Shown: positions 1 through 5,589 of the stretch, piece after piece
Layout of the letters: each line of letters starts with the position of its first letter
Numbering within the stretch: position 1 is the first letter of the stretch
Source: an uncultured Prevotellaceae bacterium
GTDB taxonomy: Bacteria; Bacteroidota; Bacteroidia; Bacteroidales; Muribaculaceae
Assembly (NCBI GenBank): GCA_945645715.1
Contig: CALZFJ010000152.1
Coordinates: 1-5,589, forward strand
Direction: 5' to 3'
DNA: 5,589 nt
Program-made: the position numbers and the translations under genes
The notes under the pieces: generated by a model
The model's input: only the letters and a program-made list of their open reading frames with translations
Told to the model about the DNA's origin: nothing
The model's database searches: none

Positions 1-1
1 C

Positions 2-41
2 CTTGCCCGATTCAGTGTGAATTGGGCAAGTTTCTTTAATT
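2..41 (+). terminator. Intrinsic terminator of an upstream gene outside the window
   Basis: Positions 2-14 pair with 18-30 as a 13-bp stem with a single G-T wobble (9/23), closed by a GTG loop. A T-rich tail follows (31-41, TTTCTTTAATT). This is the classic shape of a Rho-independent terminator read on the + strand. It implies a + strand gene ending just left of the window, so rho probably starts a new transcription unit. Whether it also works on the opposite strand cannot be judged, because the other flank is outside the window. Confidence 0.85.
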
Positions 42-144
42 ATATTTCAGGCAGTTATCTTTTTCTTAAAATGAAAGAGCCGTGCCATCTTCTGCATTTG
101 TATTGGTGTTTTAGGGAATGTTTTTGTGAAAAATTTGGTGGATT

Positions 145-176
145 TTTGCGTGATTCACAGAAAAAACGTATATTTG
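145..176 (+). promoter_or_regulatory. Bacteroidota-type sigma-ABfr promoter for rho
   Basis: TTTG at 145-148 is followed after exactly 20 bases by TATATTTG at 169-176. This matches the Bacteroidota housekeeping consensus of a -33 TTTG and a -7 TAnnTTTG at every defined base. The expected start of transcription is a few bases downstream, near 180-183, giving rho an untranslated leader of about 320 bases. No equally good match lies nearer to the rho start codon. The motif match is direct; use as the rho promoter is inferred. Confidence 0.75.
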
Positions 177-183
177 CACCGCA

Positions 184-202
184 TTTCAGTAAATCAGAGT
201 TT
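184..202 (+). repeat. Leader hairpin repeat, copy 1
   Basis: This 19-base unit is 17/19 identical to positions 246-264. Its centre folds as GTAAA (189-193) with TTTAC (200-204) around the loop TCAGAG. A run of seven T follows at 211-217, so it could act as a weak terminator or pause site very close to the predicted 5' end of the rho transcript. Confidence 0.6.
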
Positions 203-245
203 ACAACACGTTTTTTTAGGCGAATCTGCCACCTCAGCGTGCACT

Positions 246-264
246 TTTCAGTAAATCCAAGTTT
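246..264 (+). repeat. Leader hairpin repeat, copy 2
   Basis: This is the second copy of the 19-base unit, 62 bases downstream of the first. The stem is GTAAA (251-255) with TTTGC (262-266), and the loop is TCCAAG. The one stem difference from copy 1 (A to G at 265) keeps pairing as a T-G wobble, and the other two differences fall in the loop. This pattern suggests that the fold, not only the sequence, is maintained. Confidence 0.6.
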
Positions 265-410
265 GCTATTTGCATTTCGCGAGCGGTTATCTCCGCTTCG
301 CATCGCAAAATTCCAATATTTTTTATACAGATCTTTTTTTTTATTCAACTAACGAAACAATTTCATGCAAGCGGCTTCGTGATTGCCTTTTGCGGGCAAT
401 GTGCCAATAA

Positions 411-497
411 ATGCCGATAGCACCGAAACGCGATTGTGCCGCTCCTTGTGCCTGTAAGGCGTCGGCTGCATTGAAAAAACATACTTTTACATACTGA
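411..497 (+). CDS. Possible 28-aa upstream ORF (leader peptide) before rho
   Basis: An ATG at 411 opens a 28-codon frame ending with TGA at 495-497, six bases before the rho ATG. The predicted peptide begins MPIAPKRDCAAPCACK and ends in KKHTFTY. It is basic, has three cysteines, and resembles no family I know. The start is preceded by CCAATAA, an A/T-rich context typical of Bacteroidota start sites. The near-abutting stop would allow translational coupling to rho. An ORF this short easily arises by chance, so coding status is uncertain. E. coli rho is also preceded by a short reading frame (rhoL), but no homology is claimed. Confidence 0.25.
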   Translation: MPIAPKRDCAAPCACKASAALKKHTFTY

Positions 498-503
498 TTT
501 TTT

Positions 504-2552
504 ATGTACACTATTACCGAATTAAATTCGAAAACACAGCCTGAACTAAAGGCGATTGCTGAATCGATGGGTCTGAAGACGAAGGATAATGATTCTTTCG
601 ACGACCTAGTGTATCAAATTCTCGACCAGCAGGCAATTGATAGTGCCAAGAGTCAGGCAAACACGCCCAAGAAGCGTGGCCCCAAACCAAAAGCAAAGAA
701 ACAACAGAATGAGAAGAATCCCGACGCTCCCACCGAGGCTACAAATGAGTCTGATGCTGCAAATGAAGCAAAGACTCCGGCTAAGGGGAAACGCGGACGT
801 AAGCCGAAGAATCAATCACAGCCTGCCGAGGCAAAGACCGAAACCGAAGAGCCTAAGAGCGACAATGCCGACGATGCTCCCAAGCGCGGTCGCCGCAAGC
901 GCATAGAAAAGGCTACGGATGAAGCTGAAGATGGCTCTAAAGAGATAAAAATAGAATTTGAAGAAGCCGATAAGGCTGCAATGCCTGCCGATGAGCCTCA
1001 GCAGCCCATCGAAGTGAAGCAAGAAGCCACCGATACCGACGTGCCCGAAACTCCGGCTGCCACCGAGGAAACTCCTGCCCCGGAACAACAGGCCGAGCAG
1101 CCTGCCGAGCCTACTACTCAGCAGCAGGAAAACAATGAGCCGCGCAAGCCTTCGTTCTCGCTCGATTCATTCTTCAATACCGGCTCGCGCAAGACCTTCA
1201 AGCCGCGCTCGCAGCAAGAGCGCGAGGAGGCTGCTCGCCGCGCTGCCGAGGAGGCTCGCCGTGCCGCCGAAGAAGCTGCCAAAGCACCAATCATCATACA
1301 AGAGCCTAAGGCTGAGCCCGACCCTCAGCCACAAGCCGGAACCGGAAAGCGCAACAAGCGCAACAAGAACGGAAAGCAGCAAGTGCAAGCTCCGGTGCCA
1401 GCCGACACTCAGATGCCTGAAGAGCCATTTAACTTCGAGGGTATCCTACACGGCATTGGCGTGCTTGAGGTGATGCCCGACGGATATGGCTTTCTTCGCT
1501 CGTCGGACTACAACTACCTCACTTCACCCGACGACATCTATGTGCCACAGAGCCAAATCAAGCTCAACGGTCTCAAGACCGGCGATGTGGTGGAATGTAC
1601 AATCCGTCCGCCCAAGGAGGGCGAGAAATACTTCCCGCTCTGCAAGGTGGAGCTTATCAACGGACGTACGCCCGAATTTGTGCGCGACCGCATTCCATTT
1701 GAGCACCTTGTGCCTCTTTTCCCCGATGAGAAATTCGACCTCACCAGCGGCAAGACGTGCAACATCTCCACTCGCGTGGTGGATATGTTCTCGCCTATCG
1801 GCAAAGGTCAGCGCGGACTTATCGTGGCTCCACCGAAAACCGGTAAGACTGTGCTCTTGAAAGATATTGCTAACGCTATATCGGAGAATCACCCCGAAAC
1901 CTACATGATAATCCTGCTCATCGACGAGCGTCCTGAGGAGGTTACCGACATGGCTCGCAGCGTGAATGCCGAGGTTATAGCCTCTACATTCGACGAGCCT
2001 GCCGAGCGCCACGTGAAAATTGCCGGACTCGTGCTTGAGAAGGCAAAGCGCATGGTGGAGTGCGGACACGATGTGGTGATTCTGCTCGACTCAATCACCC
2101 GCCTCGCACGCGCCTACAACACCGTGTCGCCGGCTTCGGGCAAAATCCTCTCGGGTGGTGTCGATGCCAATGCCCTGCAGCGTCCCAAGCGATTCTTCGG
2201 TGCAGCCCGCAACATTGAGAACGGCGGTAGCCTCACCATCATCGCCACAGCCCTCATCGAGACCGGCTCGAAGATGGACGAGGTTATCTTCGAGGAATTC
2301 AAGGGCACGGGTAATATGGAGCTTCAGCTCGACCGCAAGCTCTCCAACAAGCGCATCTTCCCGGCTGTGGACATCATGGCTTCGAGCACCCGCCGCGACG
2401 ACCTTCTGCTCACTCGCGAGACACTCAACCGCATGTGGGTGTTGCGCCGCTTCTTGAGCGACCGCAACTCAATAGAGGCAATGGAGTTCATGAAAGACCG
2501 CATGGAGCGCACCCGCTCAAACGAAGAGCTGCTTCTCACCATGAACGACTAA
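504..2552 (+). CDS. rho: Transcription termination factor Rho with long disordered insert
   Basis: Rho is a hexameric RNA-dependent ATPase that loads on nascent RNA and dissociates RNA polymerase. Residues 1-45 form the Rho_N helical domain. Residues about 48-308 are low-complexity (A, E, P, K, Q). The cold-shock RNA-binding domain spans about 312-390, with DGYGFLR at 326-332. The RecA-like motor follows, with Walker A APPKTGKT (442-449), catalytic E475 in DERPEEV, Walker B ILLDS ending D529, the Q-loop (about 542-554), R-loop K590 and arginine finger R630. From Walker A to R630 the offset to E. coli Rho is a constant 264 residues, so no motor segment is lost. Bicyclomycin-contact positions appear conserved (D474, R476, S530, R533, G601). 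The length is 682 aa against 419 in E. coli, and the excess is the insert. The ATG at 504 starts directly at Rho_N and has T/A-rich sequence but no Shine-Dalgarno upstream. Identity is secure; the insert's role is not visible from sequence. Confidence 0.98.
   Translation: MYTITELNSKTQPELKAIAESMGLKTKDNDSFDDLVYQILDQQAIDSAKSQANTPKKRGPKPKAKKQQNEKNPDAPTEATNESDAANEAKTPAKGKRGRKPKNQSQPAEAKTETEEPKSDNADDAPKRGRRKRIEKATDEAEDGSKEIKIEFEEADKAAMPADEPQQPIEVKQEATDTDVPETPAATEETPAPEQQAEQPAEPTTQQQENNEPRKPSFSLDSFFNTGSRKTFKPRSQQEREEAARRAAEEARRAAEEAAKAPIIIQEPKAEPDPQPQAGTGKRNKRNKNGKQQVQAPVPADTQMPEEPFNFEGILHGIGVLEVMPDGYGFLRSSDYNYLTSPDDIYVPQSQIKLNGLKTGDVVECTIRPPKEGEKYFPLCKVELINGRTPEFVRDRIPFEHLVPLFPDEKFDLTSGKTCNISTRVVDMFSPIGKGQRGLIVAPPKTGKTVLLKDIANAISENHPETYMIILLIDERPEEVTDMARSVNAEVIASTFDEPAERHVKIAGLVLEKAKRMVECGHDVVILLDSITRLARAYNTVSPASGKILSGGVDANALQRPKRFFGAARNIENGGSLTIIATALIETGSKMDEVIFEEFKGTGNMELQLDRKLSNKRIFPAVDIMASSTRRDDLLLTRETLNRMWVLRRFLSDRNSIEAMEFMKDRMERTRSNEELLLTMND
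645..1427 (+). other. Low-complexity, charge-patterned insert within Rho
   Basis: This region encodes residues 48-308, between the Rho_N helices and the RNA-binding domain. Three basic patches resemble AT-hooks: KRGPKPK (57-63), KRGRKPK (96-102) and KRGRRKR (127-133). An acidic, Pro/Gln-rich stretch follows (about 137-213), then RKPSFSLDSFFN (214-225), a charged helix (237-260) and another basic patch, GKRNKRNKNGK (281-291). There is no cysteine or tryptophan, and aromatic residues are few. Long inserts at this place are common in Bacteroidota Rho. In Bacteroides thetaiotaomicron the disordered region has been reported to drive Rho phase separation. That this copy does the same is inference. 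Confidence 0.85.
1233..1274 (+). repeat. Tandem 7-residue repeat ARRAAEE in the Rho insert
   Basis: Two 21-bp units (1233-1253 and 1254-1274) each encode ARRAAEE (residues 244-250 and 251-257), flanked by REEAA and AAKA. The units differ only at synonymous third positions (CGC/CGT, GCT/GCC, GAG/GAA twice). The predicted product is a short, highly charged alpha-helix with a 7-residue period, possibly a coiled-coil or single-helix spacer inside an otherwise disordered segment. Confidence 0.7.
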
Positions 2553-2577
2553 AGCCCCGCCTGCCCCCTGAATAATA

Positions 2578-2601
2578 TGCGCTGCGCTTCATCGCAACGC
2601 A
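2578..2601. other. Imperfect hairpin just after rho
   Basis: TGCG-C-TGCG (2578-2586) pairs with CGCA-A-CGCA (2593-2601) around a six-base loop. There are eight base pairs with one C/A mismatch on the + strand. On the - strand the mismatch becomes a G-U wobble. No T-run follows it, so it is not a terminator by itself. It may protect the rho mRNA 3' end together with the next hairpin, or have no function. Confidence 0.4.
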
Positions 2602-2610
2602 CCACCATAT

Positions 2611-2650
2611 ACACAAATCGCCACAGCATCTTGTTGTGGCGATTTTGTGT
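2611..2650. terminator. Bidirectional intrinsic terminator between rho and priA
   Basis: Positions 2615-2628 pair with 2632-2645 as a 14-bp stem with one G-T wobble (2626/2634) and a three-base loop. With T2646 bulged the pairing extends four more base pairs to 2611/2650. The + strand exits through TTTTGTGTTAT, and the - strand through ATTTGTGTAT. It sits between the convergent stop codons of rho (2552) and priA (2738), so one element can end both transcripts. An intrinsic hairpin would let the rho mRNA end without relying on Rho. Confidence 0.85.
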
Positions 2651-2652
2651 TA

Positions 2653-2706
2653 TCTGGAATTGCTGCTATAAAAATAAAGTCTGGAAATATTGCTGTAAAA
2701 ATAAAG
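2653..2706. repeat. 27-bp tandem duplication in the rho/priA spacer
   Basis: Unit 1 (2653-2679) and unit 2 (2680-2706) are directly adjacent, both 27 bp, and match at 23 of 27 positions. Both start TCTGGAA and end TAAAAATAAAG. A degenerate echo of the TCTGGAA start may follow at 2711-2716 (TCGGAA). The repeats lie between the priA stop codon and the terminator, so on the - strand they form U-rich priA 3' untranslated sequence. No coding function is seen. Confidence 0.75.
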
Positions 2707-2737
2707 CTATTCGGAATGAAGCCGTGATTCACGCGGG

Positions 2738-5200
2738 TTAATCTACATCATAGTAGATGATGGTGGATTTCATGCGCGAATCCACGCTGAGCATATTCTC
2801 ATAGATGTTGCGGAGAATGCGCTTCACCTTGGGCATCGATGCCTCATTCTCCATCTTCAGCACTATCTGGCGAATGTAGAGATTCTGCACACGCGCCACC
2901 ATGGGTGCCTCGGGCCCGAGCACACGGTGGGCAAACACCTGGCGGAGCATATTGCTGTAACGCACCGACATCTCAGTGAGCACCGAGTCGTCGCGGTGCT
3001 TGAGATAGATATTGATAATCTTGGTGAAAGGCGGATAGTGGAAACGCTCGCGGTCGGCAAGCTCCTCGCTGTAGAAGCCGAGGTAGTCGTGCCCGGTGAC
3101 GTAGCGAATCACGGGATTATCGGGTTGCGACGTCTGTATCACCACTTGCCCCTGGCGGCTTTTGCGCCCTGCACGCCCCGCCACCTGCTCCATCATGTTG
3201 AAAGCACGCTCGTGCGAGCGGAAGTCGGGAAAGTTAATCATGGTGTCGGCATTGAGTATGCCCACAATGCTCACTCCGTCGAAATCGAGTCCCTTGGTCA
3301 CCATCTGGGTGCCCACAAGAATGTCGGCTTTGCGCGAGGAGAAGTCGTCGATGATGCGCTCATAGTTGTTCTTGTTGCGTGTGGTGTCAAGGTCCATGCG
3401 CAGAATTTTCGACTCAGGGAATAGACTGTCAATATCGTCCTCGATGCGTTCGGTGCCATAGCCCACAATCTCAATTGTGGGCTGCTTGCACGCCGGGCAG
3501 ATGTCGGGCAGAGTGACCGAGAAGCCGCAGTAGTGGCACGAGAGAGTGCGAAGGTGCTTGTGATAGGTGAGCGACACATCGCAATTCTCGCACTTGGGCA
3601 CCCAGCCGCACTGCTTGCAAGTGACCATCGGAGCATAGCCGCGGCGGTTCTGGAAAAGGATAGCCTGGTTACCGCTTTTCACAGCCTCGCGCACCAATCC
3701 CAAAAGGCGACCGGTGAATGTTCCGGTCATTTCGCGCTTTTTGCGAGCCAACTTGGTGTCGATAACCTCCACCGAGGGCAATTCAATATCTTCGTAGCGC
3801 GTGAGGAGCGACACGAGTCCGTATTTGCCGGTAGTGGCATTGTAGTAGCTCTCGATGGCAGGCGTGGCAGAGCCAAGTAGCGTCTTTGCGCCGTGCATCT
3901 GAGCCAGCACCATAGCCACGTTGCGGCCATTGTAGCGCGGAGCCGGGTCTTGCTGCTTGTAGCTGGCATCGTGCTCTTCATCTACGATAACAAGCCCCAA
4001 CGAGGAGAATGGCAGGAACACCGATGAGCGCACGCCTATCACCACACACGGTTCGGTGCTGTGCAAGAGGCGCTTCCATATATCCACGCGCTCATTGTCG
4101 GAGAATTTGGAGTGATAGATGAGCAGTGAGTTGCCGAAAACTCGCTGCAAACGCTTGGTGAGCTGCGTGGTGAGGGCAATCTCGGGCACTAAATAGAGCA
4201 CTTGCTTGCGCAGGCGCAGAGCCTCGGCGATGATGTGCATATACACGGCAGTCTTGCCACTCGAAGTGACACCATGCAGCAGCGTGACGGCGTGCTGCCT
4301 GAATGAATCGAGAATCTCGTGGAAGGCTCGGCTTTGCTCGTCGGAGAGTGTGGGGAGGTCGGCACGCGCATTGCCCATCGAGGCAAAGCGGTTTATTTCT
4401 TTCTTATATACGCGGAAAATGCCTTTGTCGAGAGCTGCCTTGAATGCCGACTGTCCGGCATCGGCTCGCTCCAGGAGTGCTTTCTTGGGCACTTCTATCG
4501 GAGCCGACTTCTTTAGCCAGTGCGAGAGGTCGAGGAATGCCAGTAGCAGTGCCTCCTGCTTCTTGCTGCGCCCCACAAGGTCGAAGAAGTGGTGCAAGGC
4601 ATCATCGTCGCCGTGATTGCAGGCAAGGGTGACGCACGTCTCAGTGAGTGGCCGATAGTTGTTCACCACGCGCTCAGCCACAAACACCGCACCCTTGTCG
4701 AGCATACGGCTCACTATCGCTTCCACATTCTTGAATCCGGTGGCACGGCTGAGCTCGGCAAGCTGCACGCGGTCGCGCGAGGCGGCGAAGTCGAGGATAA
4801 TGCGCTCACGCTCTGTGAGCTCATCGGCTGAAGTTTCCTCATAGTCGGGGTCAGCACTGACAAATGTTTCGCTCTCCACCTTCAGCCCCGAAGGCACGGC
4901 AGCCTTATACACGTCGCCCGGCGGACAGAGGTAATACTCGGAAATCCACTCCCATAGTTTCAGCTGAGGGTGGCGCACGATAGGCGCATCGTCGAGCATG
5001 GTGAGAATGTCTTTCACCTCATAGCCTTCGGGCTTGTTGCCATGAATCATTGTGACGATTGCCGTGTAGAACTTCTTGCGTCCGAAAGGCACAAGCACAC
5101 GGCAACCAATTCCCAGCACGTCGGTCATCTTGTCGGGAATGTGATATGTGAAAGTGCTGTAAAGAGGCAGAGGCAGCAGAACCTCGGCATAGCGGCTCAT
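2738..5200 (-). CDS. priA: Primosomal protein N' (replication restart helicase PriA)
   Basis: PriA recognises stalled or collapsed replication forks and uses 3'-to-5' superfamily 2 helicase activity to open a site for reloading the replicative helicase. Residues 1-105 form the DNA 3'-end-binding domain (MSRYAEVLLPLPLYSTFTY), and about 125-190 are consistent with the winged-helix domain. The helicase core has Walker A GVTSSGKT (310-317), DEEH (407-410), GSATP (443-447), GTQMVTKG (630-637) and QVAGRAGR (672-679). Eight zinc-binding cysteines lie at 528, 531, 537, 540, 555, 558, 568 and 571, in four CxxC pairs. All key residues are present, so it should be active. It has 820 aa against 732 in E. 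coli, which fits the longer Bacteroidota versions. The ATG at 5200 begins the family's normal N-terminus and has no Shine-Dalgarno. It lies 19 bases after the upstream stop codon, which suggests co-transcription. Confidence 0.97.
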   Translation of the reverse strand: MSRYAEVLLPLPLYSTFTYHIPDKMTDVLGIGCRVLVPFGRKKFYTAIVTMIHGNKPEGYEVKDILTMLDDAPIVRHPQLKLWEWISEYYLCPPGDVYKAAVPSGLKVESETFVSADPDYEETSADELTERERIILDFAASRDRVQLAELSRATGFKNVEAIVSRMLDKGAVFVAERVVNNYRPLTETCVTLACNHGDDDALHHFFDLVGRSKKQEALLLAFLDLSHWLKKSAPIEVPKKALLERADAGQSAFKAALDKGIFRVYKKEINRFASMGNARADLPTLSDEQSRAFHEILDSFRQHAVTLLHGVTSSGKTAVYMHIIAEALRLRKQVLYLVPEIALTTQLTKRLQRVFGNSLLIYHSKFSDNERVDIWKRLLHSTEPCVVIGVRSSVFLPFSSLGLVIVDEEHDASYKQQDPAPRYNGRNVAMVLAQMHGAKTLLGSATPAIESYYNATTGKYGLVSLLTRYEDIELPSVEVIDTKLARKKREMTGTFTGRLLGLVREAVKSGNQAILFQNRRGYAPMVTCKQCGWVPKCENCDVSLTYHKHLRTLSCHYCGFSVTLPDICPACKQPTIEIVGYGTERIEDDIDSLFPESKILRMDLDTTRNKNNYERIIDDFSSRKADILVGTQMVTKGLDFDGVSIVGILNADTMINFPDFRSHERAFNMMEQVAGRAGRKSRQGQVVIQTSQPDNPVIRYVTGHDYLGFYSEELADRERFHYPPFTKIINIYLKHRDDSVLTEMSVRYSNMLRQVFAHRVLGPEAPMVARVQNLYIRQIVLKMENEASMPKVKRILRNIYENMLSVDSRMKSTIIYYDVD

Positions 5201-5219
5201 GGCATCGTAGGGTTTGCGC

Positions 5220-5589
5220 TTAGAACATATAGGTCACAGCCACGCGCCAATAGCGGTTTTTCGCGCTATACTGGTCGAGCTTTTGTGTGCGCAGAGCGTA
5301 GGTAAGACCCCAGTTGTAGCTTCCGGTGACCTGAATGCGGCGAATGATTTCGCAGCCCAAGCCCACATGTGCGCTAAATTCGCCACCGGCATATTTCAGT
5401 GCGGGAATATCGCTGTGAGCCATAAGAATGGTGAAAGTGGGTCCGCCAAACACGAGCGGAGCTATGGTGTTTTCAATTCCATTGAGGTTGGAGTATTTGA
5501 ATTTCAGATTAAGCGGAATTTCAAGATAGTGCTGATAAGTGCGAGGTGAGCCTATGCCATCGGCACTCCACACCGGATAATCACCAAGA
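5220..5589 (-). CDS. Outer-membrane beta-barrel protein, PorT-like (C-terminal part)
   Basis: The frame is open to the right edge of the window, so the start, signal peptide and N-terminal strands are missing. About 122 residues are visible, beginning LGDYPVWSADG. YLEIPLNLKFKY is a typical strand-turn signature of the Bacteroidota PorT/outer-membrane beta-barrel family (Pfam OMP_b-brl type). Further amphipathic strands follow (GGEFSAHVGLGCEI, RIQVTGSYNWGL, RYWRVAVTYMF). The protein ends in phenylalanine, as expected for a barrel recognised by the BAM machinery. Family membership is well supported, but the precise role is not: these proteins range from secretion-linked PorT to uncharacterised small porin-like barrels. 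A GTG at 5571-5573 is not the likely start, because the frame continues upstream with family-like sequence. The stop codon is 19 bases before priA. Confidence 0.85.
   Translation of the reverse strand, partial: LGDYPVWSADGIGSPRTYQHYLEIPLNLKFKYSNLNGIENTIAPLVFGGPTFTILMAHSDIPALKYAGGEFSAHVGLGCEIIRRIQVTGSYNWGLTYALRTQKLDQYSAKNRYWRVAVTYMF

Larger units (their letters stand above)
177..503 (+). promoter_or_regulatory. Long structured 5' leader of rho
   Basis: This gene-poor, A/T-rich stretch lies between the promoter and the rho start codon. Read in order it holds: hairpin 189-204 followed by T7 (211-217); a second copy of that hairpin at 251-266; a G+C-rich hairpin (279-286 with 293-301, T298 bulged, loop TTATCT), which an outer stem 269-273 with 305-309 may extend; T-runs at 319-324 and 334-342 (T9); a 6-bp hairpin 382-387 with 395-400; and a 6-bp pairing of 413-418 with 461-466 enclosing a small hairpin at 450-460. 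rho leaders in enterobacteria are sites of autoregulation by premature termination. Hairpins with T-runs suggest something comparable here, but that is inference. Confidence 0.5.

Noticed and set aside
1..41. End of a tRNA or other structured RNA at the left edge
   Set aside because: The 13-bp stem with a three-base loop and T-rich tail fits a terminator. There is no T-arm sequence or CCA end.
17..352. Overlapping open frames on both strands of the leader (111 aa on +, 97 aa on -)
   Set aside because: Both lie over the terminator tail, promoter and hairpins, have biased composition (F/R/K-rich from T- and A-runs), and show no recognisable domain.
1524..2069. 181-aa antisense frame inside rho
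   Set aside because: It lies wholly opposite the most conserved part of rho. Long antisense frames are expected in G+C-rich, codon-biased genes. The protein resembles no family.
2553..2610. C-rich stretch after rho as a Rho-utilisation (rut) site
   Set aside because: C exceeds G, but the region also folds into a hairpin (2578-2601), and an intrinsic terminator follows at once. Composition alone is not enough.
2927..3424. 165-aa + strand frame inside priA
   Set aside because: It is the antisense shadow of the PriA helicase C-terminal region, and no start context or family signature supports it.
4206..4616. 136-aa + strand frame opposite priA
   Set aside because: It is antisense to the helicase Walker A and linker region, with R/S/A-rich composition typical of shadow frames.
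1..5589. Mobile element, CRISPR array, defence island or biosynthetic cluster
   Set aside because: No transposase, integrase, spaced-repeat array, terminal inverted repeats or unfamiliar multi-gene cassette is present. The window is rho, priA and a partial outer-membrane protein with their control sequences.

Overview
This window looks like a piece of a Bacteroidota chromosome, most likely order Bacteroidales. The evidence is a Rho factor with a very long disordered insert, an exact match to the Bacteroidota promoter consensus (TTTG, 20 bases, TAnnTTTG), start codons preceded by A/T-rich sequence rather than a Shine-Dalgarno, and a PorT-type outer-membrane beta-barrel. A gut lineage such as Muribaculaceae is plausible from the G+C-rich genes beside A/T-rich spacers, but this is only an inference.

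Layout. Positions 2-41 hold an intrinsic terminator for a gene lying to the left of the window. An A/T-rich stretch follows to 503. It contains a strong promoter (145-176) and a leader of about 320 bases. The leader carries a duplicated small hairpin, a G+C-rich hairpin, several T-runs and a possible 28-codon upstream ORF that ends 6 bases before the next gene. Positions 504-2552 (+) encode transcription termination factor Rho (682 aa). Positions 2553-2737 are a convergent spacer with a strong two-way terminator and a 27-bp tandem duplication. Positions 2738-5200 (-) encode the primosomal helicase PriA (820 aa). Positions 5220-5589 (-) hold the C-terminal part of an outer-membrane beta-barrel protein, whose 5' end lies off the right edge. 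It is 15-19 bases upstream of priA and probably co-transcribed with it.

These are mainly housekeeping genes: Rho ends transcripts and PriA restarts stalled replication forks. The two are convergent and do not form one pathway here. I see no mobile element, CRISPR array, tRNA, rRNA or defence system, and no convincing new multi-gene system. The least ordinary parts are the structured rho leader, which may be an autoregulatory attenuator, and the roughly 260-residue charged low-complexity insert in Rho with three AT-hook-like basic patches.
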